A DNA stretch of 64,000 nucleotides. Origin: Agaricus subrufescens. Its lineage: Eukaryota; Basidiomycota; Agaricomycetes; Agaricales; Agaricaceae. The stretch lies in contig CM057060.1 of the NCBI GenBank assembly GCA_029945375.1, positions 1,302,001 to 1,366,000 of the forward strand, given 5' to 3'. Both the position numbers and the translations under genes were made by a program. The first letter of the stretch is position 1. The number at the start of each line of letters is the position of its first letter. The notes under the pieces were generated by a model. It ran no database searches. It was given only the letters and a program-made list of their open reading frames with translations, and had not been told where the DNA came from. Positions 9,061-19,985 of the stretch are shown one piece after another.

Positions 9061-10826
9061 TTATGTGATATCCATGATAGAGAGTTCCAGGATCCGGAAC
9101 AAATCTGGATCTTTCATATGTTCTGACCACCCAATGACTTCCCTCCAATTGAAGACGTTGGCTTCTTTCTCTCCAGCAGTAGCGAAATCCCCGAGATCGT
9201 CGTCACTGAGACCTCTCCAAATCAAGAATAGTCGAGTAAAGGTACAAGGATTCACTTGTACAGTGATATCGATTGCCGCTGCAATCTTGGCCGGAGTCAG
9301 GAACCGGTACGCAATATTTTTATGGGTAGACCATGCAGCAATGTTGTTACTGAGAGAAGGAAAATCAGTGTTAGTAAGATGATATGAAAATGAGAATTAC
9401 TTGATAAAGTTGGTACGAGCATGAATGGAAAGGCCTAGTTGATCGAGCACGTTCTTGAGATGTAGTAAGAAATCTCTGAAAGGCATAGCGAAACCATTGC
9501 GAGGAGTGATGAATGAATTTGGGTCAATCATGGATGCGTCAGGTCTGCGGAAGATGAGTGAATATCGAGATGACCATGTTCACGAAAGACACTCACATTG
9601 CTTCATAGTAGAAGGCCGTTGTGACGGTTTCGCTACTATAGTGCTCCATGGCTCCCCCGGGATGACTTCGGAAGAAAAGTTTTATTCTGTTAGGATCTCC
9701 TTCGACAGCTTCTCCTGGAGGCCAGACCATGCTAAGCTTCCAATAGGGTGATGTTTGCAAGGTCATATCACAATACTGAGCGCCTGGACAGATGACACTG
9801 AGCTGACATTTGGCGACAGGAGGTTTGGAGGCGATGGCGAGCCTGGAGATAGTCCTCGAATCAAACATGACATCTGCGGAGTACTCTCCACCAGGGGGTA
9901 GCCTAGTACCAGAAAAGTCGAGTTTATGGGTGTCACCCTGATGAACAATATCGAGTTTTCCCCAAAACTGGCCATCTACGACAGTGCCATCATCCATCCT
10001 TGCCATATCCAGCTCATCAGAGACAACAGAGACGTCAAGCGCGACCGTTTGTCCAGGTTCCAGCTCCAAGCTGAAAGTTGCAGGCATATCAAGAACTGGA
10101 GGGGGCCTTTTGAAGATGATGAGACCGAAAAGCATTCTGAAATTTTAGGGCTTACGGAGGTGGACTGGGCAGATGGTCAGAAGTGGCAAGACGTTGGATG
10201 TCGGCACTCACGGAGGTTCGTCGGGAGGGGGAGGGGCATCACTGACGATCTCTACTCGAAGACCGTATACCCCTTTGATAGCGATCTGGTACGAGTCGTC
10301 CCCTGCTAGCTGTATGACATTAGCATCAATATCTAGGCACACGGGTGAAGAGACTGACATATATGTACAACCCCGACACCAGTCGCTGTTGGTGCATTGA
10401 TTAACAGTGTCGACGGATGATGTTTGATTGACATACGGCAGCATGTACCGAGGCATACTCGATAGGGACACGGAGAAAGAATTCTGCACCAGGGGGCGGC
10501 TTTGCCCAATTTCGGGCAAGAGTTTCAAGGTCCTAAAATTCATGAGAAGTCGACAACAGTGTTTCCTGGATGCAAACGCACAAAGTACGTTGGGGGGAGC
10601 TGTTGTAGAAAGGATGAGATAGGCTAGGGAAATGAAGGGAAATGTATACCTTGTGGATCGATTCCTGTTCGCCAAAGACCAGAGTCAGAAGCCGCTGAGC
10701 CTCTACTGACATCTGCGCAGCCTGCTGACGGAGATCCGGCTCCCTGTTTTTGGGTTTGAACCTTCCCCAGAACCCCGTTCCTGTAGGGGGGAGGTTGATG
10801 TTGGACGATCTGTTGAGGAAAGGCAT
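9061..10826 (-). CDS. Unrecognised protein X (462 aa), parent of the chimera's C-terminus
   Basis: A consistent eight-exon model fits: 10650-10826, 10582-10599, 10437-10532, 10359-10385, 10212-10309, 9597-10136, 9401-9544 and 9061-9349. Two exons are tiny (18 and 27 bases), and most introns are 49-52 nt (one is 75 nt). It gives 462 residues, starting MPFLNRSSNINLPPTGTGFW and ending ILELSIMDIT. There is no signal peptide or obvious membrane segment. The middle region (about residues 115-300) alternates short hydrophobic and polar runs, suggesting beta strands (for example QIAIKGVYGLRVEIV and TFSLELEPGQTVALDV). The last 140 residues look helical. I do not recognise the family. The part from about residue 177 onward is duplicated in the chimera at 4541-5504. 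An upstream in-frame ATG exists at 10865. Confidence 0.75.
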
Positions 10827-11176
10827 AAGCGTTGGAGGGGTCAAAAGAAGAGGAGATGCGCGCACGTCGGTGTGAGAAGCATGTGAGAGGTGAAGAAGAG
10901 ATTAAGTATGATGGGTTCAGGGCCTAAGAGACGGACACAGGGCGGGCGCTAAGATGCTGTAGGCCACGACGAAAACACGAGGCTGATCACGGTGGCTGCT
11001 AAGTTGGGAGACTGGGCCCGGCGAGCAGCACAAGGCCCGGCGAGTCTGCAGACGGCGTGGCGGAGGAACGGCGAGCGGGCGACTCCAAGTCGTGCGTGGG
11101 CCGGGAGCAGCAGCGAGCTCTTTATTATCTATAGCAGTCACGTGCCTCGCCACTTTTTCTCTGCTCGCCAGACGCC
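10827..11176. promoter_or_regulatory. Divergent promoter region, protein X / AIM34-like
   Basis: About 350 bases lie between the start codons of divergently transcribed genes. The right half is GC-rich, with a CACGTG core around 11150. No supported ORF or RNA gene was seen. Confidence 0.5.
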
Positions 11177-11966
11177 ATGCTCTCCCGCCTTGCTCGCCTC
11201 CCGCCCGCTCTCCGCGCCCAGCCCCGCCGAACGCTCGTCTCTGCCGTCCTCCTCACCCGCACATGGGAGAACGAGTCCGTCGCGTCGCTGCGGAAGGAGG
11301 CAAAGAACAGAGGTCTTTCCGCGTATGTCCCCCGGCACATCTTTCCTGTCCCCGCTGACCGTCCCCCAGCAAAGGATCCAAGGCCAACCTCATTCTGCGG
11401 ATTTCCGAGCATGAGAAGCACGCAATCTCCTCTCCTACTCCCAGTGTTCAGCCGCCCCCATCACAGAAACCTGCCGGTGCACGGCCCATCACGCACACCG
11501 TAGCACCAGGACCCGGTGTGCCAGCGACAGCAGCCACCTCTGCCCCTCCGCCCCCGCACCAGCTGCTCAACGTTGTCCTCCCAGACATTTCCCAGCCCGA
11601 CCCAGAGCCCCCCGTCGAAGCCGTGCGTATCTCCAATTGCATCATCATTCAGCTCACCAAAAATAACCCCAGCCGTATGTCCCCGACTTTTGGGATTCCA
11701 CAACACTCGAAAAACAAACCGCACCCGTCGAGGAGAAACTTCCCAAAGTGTTAGTCGTTAGCGGGGTAAGCACGTATGGTGACAACGGCCCACTGCACCA
11801 CCTCGAGAGTGTCTCCGAAGACGAGACCATCGCCGCATCGGAGACAACGCCAGAGCAATCCAAATCAGCCTCGACGGAAGCTGGCCTTTTTGAAGACATA
11901 ACCCAAGATCTGGGTATCCCACCACCAAAAGAGCTGAAGCAGTCATTGTGGAAGCTTTTCTCGTAG
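11177..11966 (+). CDS. Mitochondrial SAP-domain protein (AIM34-like)
   Basis: Exons are 11177-11322, 11370-11622 and 11673-11966, giving 230 residues. The N-terminus (MLSRLARLPPALRAQPRRT) is rich in Arg and Leu with no acidic residue, typical of a mitochondrial presequence. A SAP-type helix-turn-helix motif follows at about residues 30-62 (WENESVASLRKEAKNRGLS, then KGSKANLILRI across intron 1). Next come a proline-rich linker and a conserved-looking patch, PYVPDFWDST, at the start of exon 3. Yeast AIM34 is a mitochondrial SAP-domain protein of unclear role, and this may be its counterpart. That assignment rests on architecture only. Intron 2 (50 nt) removes a segment that would otherwise change frame before PYVPDFWD. 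Confidence 0.7.
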
Positions 11967-12022
11967 ACTAGTAGCCGTACTTAAGCGCCTCTAATTTGAT
12001 TTGCAATTACCCACGGCCCGTC

Positions 12023-12628
12023 ATGCCTCTGCCACTTTGTCGGCCAGTCCTCCGAACACATTTTCGCCTCTTTCATGCCTCCGCCAAGTCTGCCCACCTC
12101 GTAGCTCCCCCAGACCCGGTCTCCCACATCCGCCCCATCATCTACCAAGACTCCCCCCTCTCTCTTCCTCCCTCTTCACCGACGCTTCTCCGCCATCCCT
12201 ACTCCCTCTCCGAGTTCTCAAACACTTCAAGCAGTACTCCTCCTGCCGACCTTGAGCTTCAATTTCACTTACAAAGGCAACAGCTCGACGCTTTCAATCA
12301 TAATTTTTGGTTCGACGTAGGTACCTGCCAAACTTTGATCAAAGCAATTATAGCTAACTGTCTACAGTCCAACACACGGTTCGAGGCAGCTAAAGAAGCA
12401 GTCCTCTCGGCTCTTCCAGAAGAAACTACACCTCTGGACAAAGAGCACGCTCTATCACAATTCTACAGGACATGGATTGAGCAGGAAAAGCACCGCACCG
12501 ATGCCTACACTTCCGAATGGCGCCGTCGCAATATTGCCCTCATCATGCTCGACTTCCGCGTTCACATACAAAAATTCAGTTCCCGCTTCAACAGCATATT
12601 TTCTTCATCACCAAACCATCAAAAGTAA
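12023..12628 (+). CDS. COA8-like (APOPT1 family) mitochondrial protein
   Basis: Exons are 12023-12316 and 12368-12628, giving 184 residues. The protein begins with a basic presequence (MPLPLCRPVLRTHFRLFHAS). It then shows the family features DPVSHIRPIIY, LLRHPYSLSEF, QQLDAFNHNFWFD and NTRFEAAKEAV, and a C-terminal helix with FYRTWIEQEKHR and SEWRRRN. In animals COA8 is a mitochondrial matrix protein that supports cytochrome c oxidase. The single 51-nt intron has a GCTAAC branch site and is both stop-free and a multiple of three, so an unspliced message would add 17 residues without a frameshift. The spliced form is preferred because it joins FWFD to SNTRFE. Its stop lies only 49 bases from the stop of the convergent NUP133 gene. 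Confidence 0.82.
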   Translation: MPLPLCRPVLRTHFRLFHASAKSAHLVAPPDPVSHIRPIIYQDSPLSLPPSSPTLLRHPYSLSEFSNTSSSTPPADLELQFHLQRQQLDAFNHNFWFDVGTCQTLIKAIIANCLQSNTRFEAAKEAVLSALPEETTPLDKEHALSQFYRTWIEQEKHRTDAYTSEWRRRNIALIMLDFRVHIQKFSSRFNSIFSSSPNHQK

Positions 12629-12677
12629 CTATGATATATACGAGACATTAATCAGTATTTTATACAACACATCCTTT

Positions 12678-15600
12678 CTACTCTTCGTCCCACACCGCAT
12701 CTTGACCCGCCAACTCCCGCACTCGCAAAAACAACTCGTCATCCAGTTCCAACTCTCCTAAAGCATCCATCTCATTAGTATAATCACCAATCACCGCGTC
12801 CGATTGCTCTGGCGACATTCCCGGCCATCTCGATGATATTTCTTCCGGTGTAGGAATCTCAAGCGCTTCATCAGGCTTGATTTCCAGTTCCTCATCCGCT
12901 TTGTTTCTCGGAAGTTGAATAGAGAGGACAGAATATAGTGCTGTCCTTTTGAACCGTTCGCTCAGCTCAGCGTCAGAAACATTGACAGTTTTTCGAATCG
13001 TATTCCAGCTGTCGTTGTTAGTCACCAAATGCTTGCTATCAAATCTGAGGGAAAAAGTACTTACTCGTCATGGAGGTATATCCGACGCCAAACCGTACGC
13101 AGTGCAGACTTCCTACGAGCTTCGGGAAGGTTCTGCACCAGCCATAAGTCTCTCAAACGCACAAAATAAAATCATATTTACTCACTGCCGCGCGCGACAC
13201 TAATTGCAAAGCCGTCGCAAAATCTTCAACTGTCTCTTCGTTGTCTTTGAGAGTCAACACATCAACAGCGTCTTCTATTGATAATGCTTTTCCCTGCAAA
13301 AGATGCTTGACTAATTCTTTGAAAATCTAAGTCACTGTGTTAGCCCATATCGCACTCCAGAATCATTAAGACACCTCACATGCAACATCCCCTTATTTTC
13401 TGCAAGCCTCACCGCCTTGGCCTTCACAATCGCTTCGACTTGGTTATCAAACGAATGCCTCCCCCGCGTGCCCACCAGTGCGGTTTTCAAGTCTTCCACT
13501 AATGCCTCATGCACACTAACAAAATCGAGCTCATCGTGATACCCTACAATTTGGTCAGGTACCACACCTCACATTTCGACCATTCACCCGACTTACAATC
13601 AAGTGTTTTCTCATTCATGGATACACCATTGTCATACACCTGAGCCAAATGCGCCAGTTTGCCAACGCTCAAACAAAACTAACCGAGTCAGCCAAACATA
13701 GAGGGTCAAATATACACCAAATCACTCACATGCTTAGATTCCAGGTTCACCGCTCCCCGCGCCTCTTTCAAAAGAGCATCAGAAGCAGCATCAAAACGCT
13801 TCTTCCCAATATCGTGTATCCAAGATATCGAAGCATTCGGCTGGTCCGCGAAAAACTTGTCCATATATCCCTTTTCATCATCTCCCGAGAACATAACGCG
13901 CAACTCGCCATGTTGAATATACCATTGATACAACTCTCTCGTAAAATCGTCTTTGAATCGATCAATGTACGATTGGATTCTTTCCGCGTTAGGATTGAGC
14001 TCAGGTGGGTAGACAACTTCTCGATGACACAACGCCACCAAGCTGCTAAAATCGCGATATTGTTCGCCAAGGGCAAAAGCCGCCTTTTCGTGTCCACAGC
14101 GTCCTAAGTTCCTTCGGTGAGCAATAGCAGCTTCATGGAATCGATAGATTTACTGAGGGTTTCTAGGACCTCAGGCCTGAGTAAAGCAAACCTCTGCTCT
14201 AACTCATCCTTGTCTCTTTTAGCACTCGGTTCATCCGAAGCAACACCACTATCAAATATTCAACACTGCGCCCGCCTGAAATTGAAGAGACAGAATGCTG
14301 ACCTTGCCAACCAATTCAACCTTTCTTGAATACACGCAAACAGAATCTCCGCAAGATCTGCTAGCTGGGATCTGGACTCTCCTGAACCCGGCTGATTCCC
14401 CCCGCTCGTACCCTGACTCTCCCAAACCTTTGTCGACGCATCAAATAAGGCGAGTACCACATCGATGACAGAAGGCCGACTAGTCCAAGGCCTGAGCATT
14501 GGTAGCTCTATCCCATAGACTCCTAGATTATAGTCTCGATAATCGAATGCAGAGCGCAAGACAGTAATCACAATGCGGTTCGCCTCAGGTAAGAATTCGG
14601 CAATATTGCGGCTTGTAACACGAGCAGCAGCAGTTGCGGCATCCTTGACTTTCTTAATAAGCCTCCCAATATCGTTGACGCGAAGGCGGAAGAAGGCGCG
14701 CAGCACATCTTCGTGGACATTACTTTCACCAATCTCACTCATGTAGCCATGTACAGCATCATTCAAGACGCTGAACTGGGGATTCGTACTAGTTTAAAGT
14801 GTCAAATGAAGTCTTTAAAGAGAACTAGACCACATACGCGAGGAGGTCGTTGTACTGTACCCAAAGTTGGTGCGCTGCATACAGTTTCTCAGCATCTGTC
14901 GCAAGTTGTTGTCTACTTCTTTGAGACATCTGCAAACATTCAGTTCAAGTGATTTATTTAAATGCCAGTAAAGATCTCTCACCTTCGCCAGAACAGCGTT
15001 ATCGTTGATAAACTGAATCAACCAGCTGAGTCTTTCTTTTCGACTGACCAACTGCGACGTCAAATCATGGTTTTTCCGCACGACATCCGGGGCTGGCTAT
15101 AAATCAGAATCACTTATGTTGTATATCATAGGCACCAGCGTCTCACCGGAGCGTAATACAGCGTCGCTTAGCTGTTCAGCTCCTTGCATTAGCCTCTCCG
15201 CATCAACTTCGGGAGGGAAACTGAAATGCAAGGGATTCTGATAATGTAATTCAATATGCCGATGTCGAATGTGAAAAAGGAACACAAACTTCGGGGAGGG
15301 CACCATATAAGATAGCCTGCATCATTATAGACTTGATCAAGTTGGTGAATCCAATCCTGAACCAAGCAATGAGTTGTGTAAAACACTGATACAAAGAAAA
15401 CACTTACTCATAATCAAAGGTCTCAATCTTTTCGACATCCACCATTACTCTCATCATTGTAGAGGCTGTCAACATGAGAAGAGTACCGTCTGACTCGTAA
15501 GCCCCAACACCTAGAGTCCTATCTGTGACAGACTTGAGCTCTAGTCGATCCCGATAATTGGAGTCTATTGTCTGATGAGAACATACACCGAAAAAAGAGG

Positions 15601-17217
15601 GCCAGATTAACATACCTCGAGCGATAAATGTTACAGCATCACCAAATTGTACAACCGCAACGGCACCGTTAGCTAAAAAATAAATTCGGGGATGCGCTGG
15701 AGCACCACTTGTAGCTGTCTTCAGAATTATTAGAATGAATAAATAGGCGAAAAAAACAGCTGATAGTGACTCACGGTTTGATAAGGGACCGATTTCGTAC
15801 TTTCAATTTTGAATGTGTCTCCGTAGACAGATAACCTGACTAGAGCAAAGACTCGGCGCATTCCCGAGATGTCTGTGGACATCAACGAGCTCTCTTCCGC
15901 ATGAGCGTACGAAACCAGAACAATGAGCTTATCCTCGCTGTGAGCAGTTCAACAGGTTTATCTTGCCAGTGCTACTAAAAAACCTACCTCTCGAATGCGA
16001 GATCAATCAATTCAAAGTCCATCGACTGGTCATCCTCTTCACTAATCCTGAACTTATCCTTCACAGCTGATTTCAACAACCCTACAACGTTCCTGTCAAG
16101 TATTAGCTCCTCCCACCCTTCAGGTTTCAATTCCCACTTCTGTATCCTTTCATTGACTAAAACCCAAACCTCTTGCTCGCCCGTAGCCGAAAACTTGCCC
16201 AGACTTATTGAGCTCACATACGCATTCATGGCATCTGCCGGCCTAAGTTCTGAGGCACCAAAGAAGGATGGGAAAAATCGGGAGAGGTTGAGAGAGGCGG
16301 TAGGCCTGGCAAAGAGATGGGACACAAGGCGATATTTGCCTCCAGTAGGCGTAAGTGTCAATCGGAATAAGTGCCCAGAGGATGTTGAAGCAAGGAAGGT
16401 TTGGGCCTTTGAAAATTGAGAGTCAAAGAAAGTTGACTGAAGAAATGGATCACCTCACATCTACTCGGACAAAGTTCGTCACATGCTCGTCCTCTTTGAT
16501 ATCCAACTCCATCGTAGAATAATTTTCGCCGCCTGCCAAACCGGTGCTAATATTCTCCCAGAGTCGGACTTGACCCGAATGCGAAACGAGAATGAGACCG
16601 GGTTCGCGCAATGGAGCATGGGGAATGAATGCGTGGAGAGGTGGGCTTGCAATAGTATGATCTTGAGGGCACGAGAATATGTAACAAGTAGGTGTGCCAC
16701 GAATCGCCTGGGAAGCATAAGGATTGACAATGAATGGGTTATTCCAGTAGAAGCTAAGGATGTGATACCTGAACATGTTGCCACACAAAACAGGTTTGTG
16801 CGGAAGCTACGAGTGCAAATCCGGCGACTGTATCAACAGAGCCAGTATAGGGATCCTTGAAAAAATCTTTTGCAGATGAGCTGAGGATGAATGTGGCTAA
16901 CTTAAGAGCATACCGGCATTCCGAAGTACTTGTTTGACCTCTACTGGTAGGCTGGCATAGAATGAGACTGTCATCTCGTCCGACTTGGCATATATGGCTT
17001 CCCCATAGACCTTAGTAACGCTGCGTTCAGTCGCTACAGACTCGGTCTCGTCGACATCCATAAGCGTTGATTGTTGTTCACCAAGGCCCGGAGGGTTTTG
17101 ATGCGCCACGGTCTTCTGCGTTGGAGCATATCTCAGCGATTTTCGCGTAGGTGAAGTTCCCTTTTGTCGTAGCCTAGAAGAAAGGCGTGGGGCTGGAGAG
17201 GGAGAAAAGGTCGCCAT
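12678..17217 (-). CDS. NUP133: Nucleoporin NUP133
   Basis: A large multi-exon gene starts MATFSPSPAPRLSSRLRQKG. A disordered Ser/Pro-rich leader precedes an N-terminal beta-propeller containing the family-typical TCFVWQ in the second exon (about 16800-16860) and SGQVRLWENIS nearby. The C-terminal half is a long alpha-solenoid (for example KLSTHLSS-type helices and the AWRYRDF/NPNAERIQ region at 13.9-14.1 kb). The final exon encodes SDAELSERFKRTALYSVLS and an acidic tail ending VWDEE. In other eukaryotes NUP133 is the tail subunit of the Y-complex (NUP84/NUP107) scaffold of the nuclear pore. More than ten short introns are present; the end points are firmer than the internal joins. Confidence 0.87.
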
Positions 17218-17434
17218 ATGTACTGTGCTAGTTGGTGTTTGACCACAAATAGAGCGCAAACGCGAAACGCGCTAAGCTTCAACACAACCAAACAGGCGGT
17301 CAAATAGGTTTTGTAGGTGTCATGAATAAGTTATGCTAATGTACAAGAAATATAGCGCAAATTTTGATAATCTAGCTTCCGGCCAGCATGCCAATAAACA
17401 TAATCCATGGGAAAGGAAGCTCAATCAAACGCAT

Positions 17435-18076
<642 letters not shown>

Positions 18077-18774
18077 TGTTGAGTCGAATAGGGTCTGGTA
18101 GCGGTCGAGGAAAGAGAGACGTTGGGGTGAGCTGGTGGACGCGTCTGCCTTTAAGTGCCGTCGCGGTTGCGGACTTCGAATTCACCATTAGTCCATCACG
18201 TGCACTGCAGTAAACGGGGACGCGTTCATCACGTGTAGTTACCAAATTAAATCTACCGATCCAGGACTCTGTATTAACAATACACTGAGCAAATGAAAGC
18301 TCCAAATGCTCGGGGTATTAGCTTACTGTATTTCATTTGCAGGCATCTTCGGCTGTAACAATTGGAAATATTCGAGGTCTTACATCGTGTGCGTTGGCCA
18401 AAGCCTTCCTTGAAGAAAGAACCTTGGCCCATCGCTACTTAATGTTGACTGTTACTGAGCAACGAACTCATCTATTACCATTGACACTATACTACGTTGA
18501 AAGTCGTGAGTAGCATTTTCTGGTATTCAGGGATTCATTCTAACTCGGTCCCAACAATAATCCGTTGTGTGAAGGGGTTAGCTGGCAAAAGCTTAAGTAC
18601 CACAAGCATGGGATAAACTAGAGAGAAAAGGTTTAGAAAGGAATTGCACCACTTGTCCCCATTTTGGCTTGACAGGTCATCGAATAAATTTTCTTTTATA
18701 TAACTTTCAGAGGACAATTCAGTACTTTGTTTTTCTAGATTCTTTGAAAGGTGACCTCCACCAGTACCAAGTGC
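18077..18774. other. H2B promoter and gene-free gap
   Basis: The H2B-proximal part carries ACGCGT at 18139-18144 and 18220-18225 and CACGTG at 18197-18202 and 18230-18235, within about 160 bases of the start. The remainder (about 18300-18774) holds the 3' flank of the methyltransferase gene and only short ORFs with no recognisable product. No histone H2A, tRNA or snRNA was recognised here. Confidence 0.5.
18139..18235 (-). promoter_or_regulatory. Cluster of ACGCGT and CACGTG boxes upstream of H2B
   Basis: Within 97 bases there are two ACGCGT hexamers and two CACGTG hexamers in the order ACGCGT, CACGTG, ACGCGT, CACGTG. ACGCGT is the MBF site of yeast S-phase genes and CACGTG the bHLH E-box. 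Two of each in a histone promoter is unlikely to be random, though factor binding is inferred. Confidence 0.5.
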
Positions 18775-19796
18775 TTATTTTTTCTGTGCAACGACTACCC
18801 AGCTTTGGTATGGGTAGTGAAAGGTACCAGCAGCCTTGTCTATCCACTCCTTGTCTTCGCCCGCCTCGAGAATATCTCTGATCCTACGGCAAACGCCTTC
18901 TTTCTCTTCGGGAGAAAGGACCGCAATATAACTTTTGCTACATGCCCTGTTGACGACGGTTTCCTCCGTTCCGACAAGAGAGTACGACCATACAAACTCC
19001 TCAGGAGCTTCAAAAAACTCTTTGTAAGACGGTGTGTCGAAAGTCTGTCTCCATAAAAATAGGCGAAATTGAGGAGAGTTATTCTCATATTGCTCAATTG
19101 TGTTCCTGACATGCGCCACCCATCGGGCTGCCTCCCTATATAGAGTGAGTGGGAAATTCTAACAAAGAGCCTCTCCCTACCTATCTTCGAGGTTCCATAC
19201 ATATGCGACTGTTCCTTGCGGTTTCAGTATCCGCGCAAACTCGGCAGACGCAAGATTATAATCTGGGCACCAGTGATAAGCCTAAAACAGTAAACTAGTC
19301 AGGCAGCCCTTCACCCAGGTCAGGGAAAGATTGTACTTGTGCAATAATAATAAGATCGGCCCATCCAGTTTCAACACCAGTTGACTGGAAAGTGCCATCC
19401 TGCACACGGATGCGTTTATCGCTTAGTGACTGCTCAAAGACACTGCGCATGCCGGCACTAGGCTCAACCGCAATGTATTCGCCTATGAGTGGGTTCCACT
19501 CAGGATCACCGAGGATCGCCCTAGTAAAGATTCCTGTTCCGGCTCCAATTCTTGGCAAGCCCCGTCAGTTGGAGGCCTTTAGTTTACTTCCTGCTCACCC
19601 ACTCAACGATGTTATATGGTCCTGGTTTTCGCAATGCCTTGCGAATGTGCTCAAGGACACTCGCCTGGTAACCAGGGCGGGCACTGCGGGAATGAATGCA
19701 TGGCAACGCTAAAGACGGCTCTGGGGCGCACCGGTCGTAGAGTTCGTTAGTGCCAGTTGCGAAGCCGGCTTGTGCGACGGCATGGACGAAAGTCAT
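18775..19796 (-). CDS. SAM-dependent methyltransferase (class I, Methyltransf_11-like)
   Basis: The protein begins MTFVHAVAQAGFATGTNELY. An intron with a GTGCGC donor restores the typical YDRARPGYQ, and a 52-nt intron with a GTGGGT donor gives IVEIGAGTGIFTRAI, the SAM-binding motif I. The acidic VEPSAGMR (motif II), an FQSTGVETGWADLII stretch, AYHWC, FARILKPQGTVAYVWNLED and a C-terminal helical part follow, ending at 18775. This subgroup includes fungal small-molecule methyltransferases, but the substrate cannot be read from sequence. There is no signal peptide. It is divergent from the sphingoid-base kinase, with about 190 bases between start codons. Confidence 0.85.
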
Positions 19797-19985
19797 TTTT
19801 CTGTGGGAGTGAGAGATGAGTGTCGAGATCGAATTCACGTTTTCGGTGAGTCACTGCTCCGTGGCCCGTACATCGATCAGAATGAGGCGGAGTCAGCATA
19901 ACCCCTTTAAAGCTAGGGTTGCATTTTCCAGACAAATGACGCCTAATTATACCATTTCTCTTGTCCAGCACTCCCACCTGCTTCC

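Larger units (their letters stand above)
5508..10026. repeat. Tandem duplication, copy 2 (complete unit)
   Basis: This unit of about 4.5 kb contains the CMR1 5' part, CMR1 promoter, whole ORC1, ORC1 promoter and the 3' part of protein X. Its left edge (5508) corresponds to CMR1 base 3929. Its right edge (10026) corresponds to base 5506 at the end of copy 1. Base 5507 matches neither parent, so the join carries at most one untemplated or changed base and no obvious microhomology. Confidence 0.88.

Noticed and set aside
10208..10675. Long minus-strand ORF over protein X exons 2-5
   Set aside because: It reads through four introns. Splicing at the canonical GTATAC, GTGCGT, GTATGT and GTCAGT donors gives a phase-consistent protein.
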